This document shows positions 4,906-7,383 of a DNA stretch of 7,383 nucleotides, piece after piece. The notes under the pieces are model-generated. The model did no database searches, was not told the origin of the DNA, and saw only the letters and a program-made list of their open reading frames with translations. The position numbers and the translations under genes were made by a program. The stretch lies in contig CAJUGZ010000004.1 of the NCBI GenBank assembly GCA_910585855.1, positions 30,198-37,580 of the forward strand, written 5' to 3'. The first letter of the stretch is position 1, and each line of letters opens with the position of its first letter. Source of the stretch: an uncultured Lachnospiraceae bacterium (GTDB lineage: Bacteria; Bacillota_A; Clostridia; Lachnospirales; Lachnospiraceae).

Positions 4906-6645
4906 TTATTCGGAAGGACGAAGGACATTGAAACTTTGATAGAGATCAAGGCTTCCGTATCCCCATTCCCGGTTTGGATAGGATAGAGAAGGTTTTCGAT
5001 TTGCTCCTCGTATCAGATATCCTTTTAGAGTGCTGCTGTCTAGAAAAGGGGCATTTCCTTCGATTGCACCCCAAGACAGAAGTACGGCGGAAGCGCCTGC
5101 TACATGGGCAGCAGCAATCGAAGAACCTGTACGAATACCAAAACGATTTTCCGGCAGCGGACCGTAGACATTGACGCCGGGTGCGGCAAGATCTGGCTTT
5201 ACTGCAACTCCTCTGGTAAAACCTCTGCCAGAGTAAAGATAGATACTGTCGTCGGCATGATTATAGGTAGATACCGTGATGGCATTTAAAGTAGTAGAGG
5301 GTTCGGTTATGGTAATATTCGGATTTGGTTTTAAAAAACGTGTATCTGAGCTTAAAAATTCATGAATCGGAAGCCAGATATCGTAGAGCCCGTCTGAACC
5401 CTCACTGGGATAGATTCTGAGTTTCCATATACCCGGAACAGGAGCTTCTACCCGTAAAAAAATCATAACGTCACCAAGATATCCGCCAATTAGACGGTAG
5501 TGTATGGAAATTTTAGTATTTTCAAACAGAAACCGGTAGTCATAATTCATTCCAAGGCTGCCGGTATTTCTGGGTGAAATTTCTCCGCTTGGAGATACAA
5601 CAGAGATTGTAGCATAAGAGGGGAGCTGCGTCCAAAGTTCGGCGCAGAATCCTAATTCATTTTCTCCTACTAAAATTTCTACGGTTTCGTAGGCATTAGA
5701 GGAAGGAATTGCTTTCTTTATATTAGAGAAATCTCCTTGGTAGTGAAGGGCACGGTTTCCCTCTTCTCCGGCAGAAATTACGATAGCAACGTTATAGAGT
5801 TCAGAAAGGTTGTGCAGATAACTGGACAAATTAGAACTTCCAATATGCCCGCCATTATTTGTACCAAGTGCTAAAAGGATGACTAAAGGAACATTCATAG
5901 AATCTGCTAATTGAAGAAGATAGCTGACACCGTTAAAAATATCGGTTTCTTGATAGCAGATGGCATCTTTTGCGACTAAATAGTAGTCTCGGAAAAACTG
6001 TTTTGCTGGTTTTAATTTTACCATGGCAATTGAAGCATCTGGAGCAGCTCCGCTGAAATCATTTTCTGGATAATCAAATCCGGCAGCGATTCCGGCGGAA
6101 AAAGTGCCATGTCCTATGGTATCAATAGACGGAATGATAGAATAGGGATTTTCATTTTCCAGAGCAGCGTTAATTTCTTCTTTTTTATATTCACTTCCGT
6201 AATAGAAACCCTCTGGCGGAGTACCAGACTGTATGGTTTGATCCCAGATGGCTTCTATTTTTGTGCTTCCGTCGGAAAAACGAAAAACGGGGTGGGTATA
6301 GTCGATTCCGGTATCTACAATACCGATTAAAACACCTTTTCCACGGAATCGGCTGCCTGCAAGGTTGCGCAGACGTATAATACCGGCAGATTCCATACTG
6401 GTAGTATCCTGCAGACCATAGAGTTTCGGAAAAACACGATGACTGTAAGTGACTGCAGAGAGATCGGGTATGGCATTGATTGGATAGTGAAAGATAGCAA
6501 ATCGGTTGTTGATAATTTCAAAACAGCCAAGATCTTCTGTAGGAATGGATTGATCGGGTCTTCCGATATTTAAGATTAAGTCAACGTAATCTTCAGAAAG
6601 AATCATATTGCGGCAAGTTTCCGCTTTTGAGTTTGTTTCATCCAT
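4906..6645 (-). CDS. S8 family subtilisin-like serine peptidase, CspA/B/C-like, no signal peptide
   Basis: A 579-residue subtilase of the CspA-like S8 group, whose best-known members act in clostridial spore germination; many Clostridia carry extra paralogues of unknown role. Residues about 15-80 resemble the family's N-terminal propeptide region. The catalytic domain follows: D111 in IVDTGIDYTHP, H179 in IGHGTFSAGIAAG, and S509 in TGSSIAAAHVAGA. A large insertion (about 320-450, beta-rich) between the His/oxyanion region and the Ser motif is usual for the Csp-like group. The canonical oxyanion asparagine (AGNEG) is replaced: the sequence reads ISAGEEGN, with E294 at that position, and the serine motif is GSS rather than GTS. 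No signal peptide or membrane helix is seen, so it is probably cytosolic or packaged into spores. A perfect AGGAGGT (6657-6651) lies 5 bp before the ATG. The gene begins 16 bp after the asparagine synthase stop and converges on clpX with a 35-bp gap. Family is sure; exact role and activity are not. Confidence 0.92.
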   Translation of the reverse strand: MDETNSKAETCRNMILSEDYVDLILNIGRPDQSIPTEDLGCFEIINNRFAIFHYPINAIPDLSAVTYSHRVFPKLYGLQDTTSMESAGIIRLRNLAGSRFRGKGVLIGIVDTGIDYTHPVFRFSDGSTKIEAIWDQTIQSGTPPEGFYYGSEYKKEEINAALENENPYSIIPSIDTIGHGTFSAGIAAGFDYPENDFSGAAPDASIAMVKLKPAKQFFRDYYLVAKDAICYQETDIFNGVSYLLQLADSMNVPLVILLALGTNNGGHIGSSNLSSYLHNLSELYNVAIVISAGEEGNRALHYQGDFSNIKKAIPSSNAYETVEILVGENELGFCAELWTQLPSYATISVVSPSGEISPRNTGSLGMNYDYRFLFENTKISIHYRLIGGYLGDVMIFLRVEAPVPGIWKLRIYPSEGSDGLYDIWLPIHEFLSSDTRFLKPNPNITITEPSTTLNAITVSTYNHADDSIYLYSGRGFTRGVAVKPDLAAPGVNVYGPLPENRFGIRTGSSIAAAHVAGASAVLLSWGAIEGNAPFLDSSTLKGYLIRGANRKPSLSYPNREWGYGSLDLYQSFNVLRPSE

Positions 6646-6661
6646 ACAATACCTCCTGATT

Positions 6662-7383
6662 TTATTGTGTATTGAAATCTAAATGAATCGAATAGGATTT
6701 TAGCCAGTCATTGATTTCAATTAGATAAGCATACATCTGAGGAACTGTCATAAGCTGTCCAAACCATGGTTTTCCTAGGTCAGACGGGCTGTCCATAAGG
6801 GTATAGAGATAATCGGAGTTGACCAATTTATGAAGCGGTTCGTTGGAATCTTTTAAAATGGCTTTGAGATTTGTTTTTAAAAGAGATTCGTATTCTGGAT
6901 GGTAGGTTTTTGGATAAGGGGACTTCTTTCGATGCAGTACAGCATCTGGAAGGTAGTCGCAAAAAGCATCCCGAAGAAGGGCTTTGACTTCTTGGTTGTG
7001 ATATTTATATTCCCAAGGGACATTATAAAGGTATTCAATTAAGCGGTGATCGGCAAATGGAACACGAACTTCTAATCCAGAAGCCATAGTCATACGATCC
7101 TTGCGATCTAACAGAGTTGTCATAAACCAAGAAGTATTTAGATAGCTGATTTCTCTTTGACGTTTCCTTACGGCATCGTCTTCCGGCAGATAGGATACCC
7201 TTGCCATGGTTTTTTCATATTGAGCAGCAACATATTCTTCCAGTGGAAGAAGAGCAGCAACTTCTGGATTTAACACTTCCCGGCGGAAAGAGAAATTTTT
7301 TGACCATGGGAAGGTTTTCTTTTTGTAGATTTCTTCATCTCGAAACCATGGATAGCCACCAAAGATTTCATCGGCACATTCTC
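6662..7383 (-). CDS. asnB: Asparagine synthase (glutamine-hydrolysing), C-terminal part (runs off right edge)
   Basis: The frame is open from the right edge to TAA at 6664-6662, about 240 residues. The GTG at 7276 is an internal valine codon, not the start: in-frame family sequence continues upstream of it to the edge, beginning ECADEIFGGYPWFRDEE. That block is the pyrophosphate-loop end of the synthetase domain (SGxxADE type). Further family blocks are LDRKDRMTMASGLEVRVPFA, DHRLIEYLYNVPWEYK and HRKKSPYPKTYHPEYE. The enzyme makes asparagine and AMP from aspartate, ATP and glutamine-derived ammonia in the cytosol. The N-terminal glutaminase domain (with Cys as residue 2 in the family) and most of the synthetase core are outside the window; full-length relatives are about 600 residues. 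The tight 16-bp spacing suggests co-transcription with the downstream S8 peptidase. No truncation or frameshift is visible in the part seen. Confidence 0.93.
   Translation of the reverse strand, partial: ECADEIFGGYPWFRDEEIYKKKTFPWSKNFSFRREVLNPEVAALLPLEEYVAAQYEKTMARVSYLPEDDAVRKRQREISYLNTSWFMTTLLDRKDRMTMASGLEVRVPFADHRLIEYLYNVPWEYKYHNQEVKALLRDAFCDYLPDAVLHRKKSPYPKTYHPEYESLLKTNLKAILKDSNEPLHKLVNSDYLYTLMDSPSDLGKPWFGQLMTVPQMYAYLIEINDWLKSYSIHLDFNTQ

Noticed and set aside
4871..4910. Possible convergent terminator between clpX and the S8 peptidase (GGCTGCTTTAGTAGG followed by T-run 4902-4907)
   Set aside because: The stem is only about four pairs including a wobble, with intervening bases before the T-run. 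It is too weak to call.

Overview
The window looks like a chromosomal segment of an AT-rich, Gram-positive, probably spore-forming Clostridia member, most likely Lachnospiraceae. This is an inference from the protein set: an HtrA with a long, polar cytoplasmic N-terminus, a CspA/B/C-like subtilase without a signal peptide, a ClpX variant, a GECADEIFGG-type asparagine synthase and an Rpn-like nuclease fragment. No rRNA or tRNA gene is visible that would settle the taxonomy.

Layout, left to right. (1) The 5' part of an Rpn/PD-(D/E)XK nuclease-like gene on the minus strand runs off the left edge and has a good sigma-A-type promoter. (2) A divergent 247-bp intergenic region leads into a stand-alone Sfp-type 4'-phosphopantetheinyl transferase on the plus strand. 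(3) A strongly A-rich leader of about 230 bp precedes htrA, a membrane-anchored trypsin-like protease with one PDZ domain. (4) A 518-bp gap follows htrA. It holds two related palindromic repeat elements in opposite orientation (87 and 147 bp), then an intrinsic-terminator-like hairpin, then a candidate promoter. (5) A ClpX-type AAA+ unfoldase follows on the plus strand; its pore-region sequence differs from canonical ClpX. (6) On the minus strand, converging on clpX, are a cytosolic S8 subtilase and, 16 bp upstream of it, the C-terminal part of a glutamine-hydrolysing asparagine synthase that runs off the right edge. The last two probably form one transcript.

Three adjacent genes (htrA, the clpX-like gene and the subtilase) concern proteolysis or protein quality control, but they sit in separate transcription units, so a shared pathway is only a suggestion. 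The most noteworthy non-coding signal is the repeat pair after htrA. The two copies share a core, but their outer stems differ at four paired positions, and every change on one arm is matched on the other arm. One copy also carries about 60 bp of extra sequence that includes its own hairpin.
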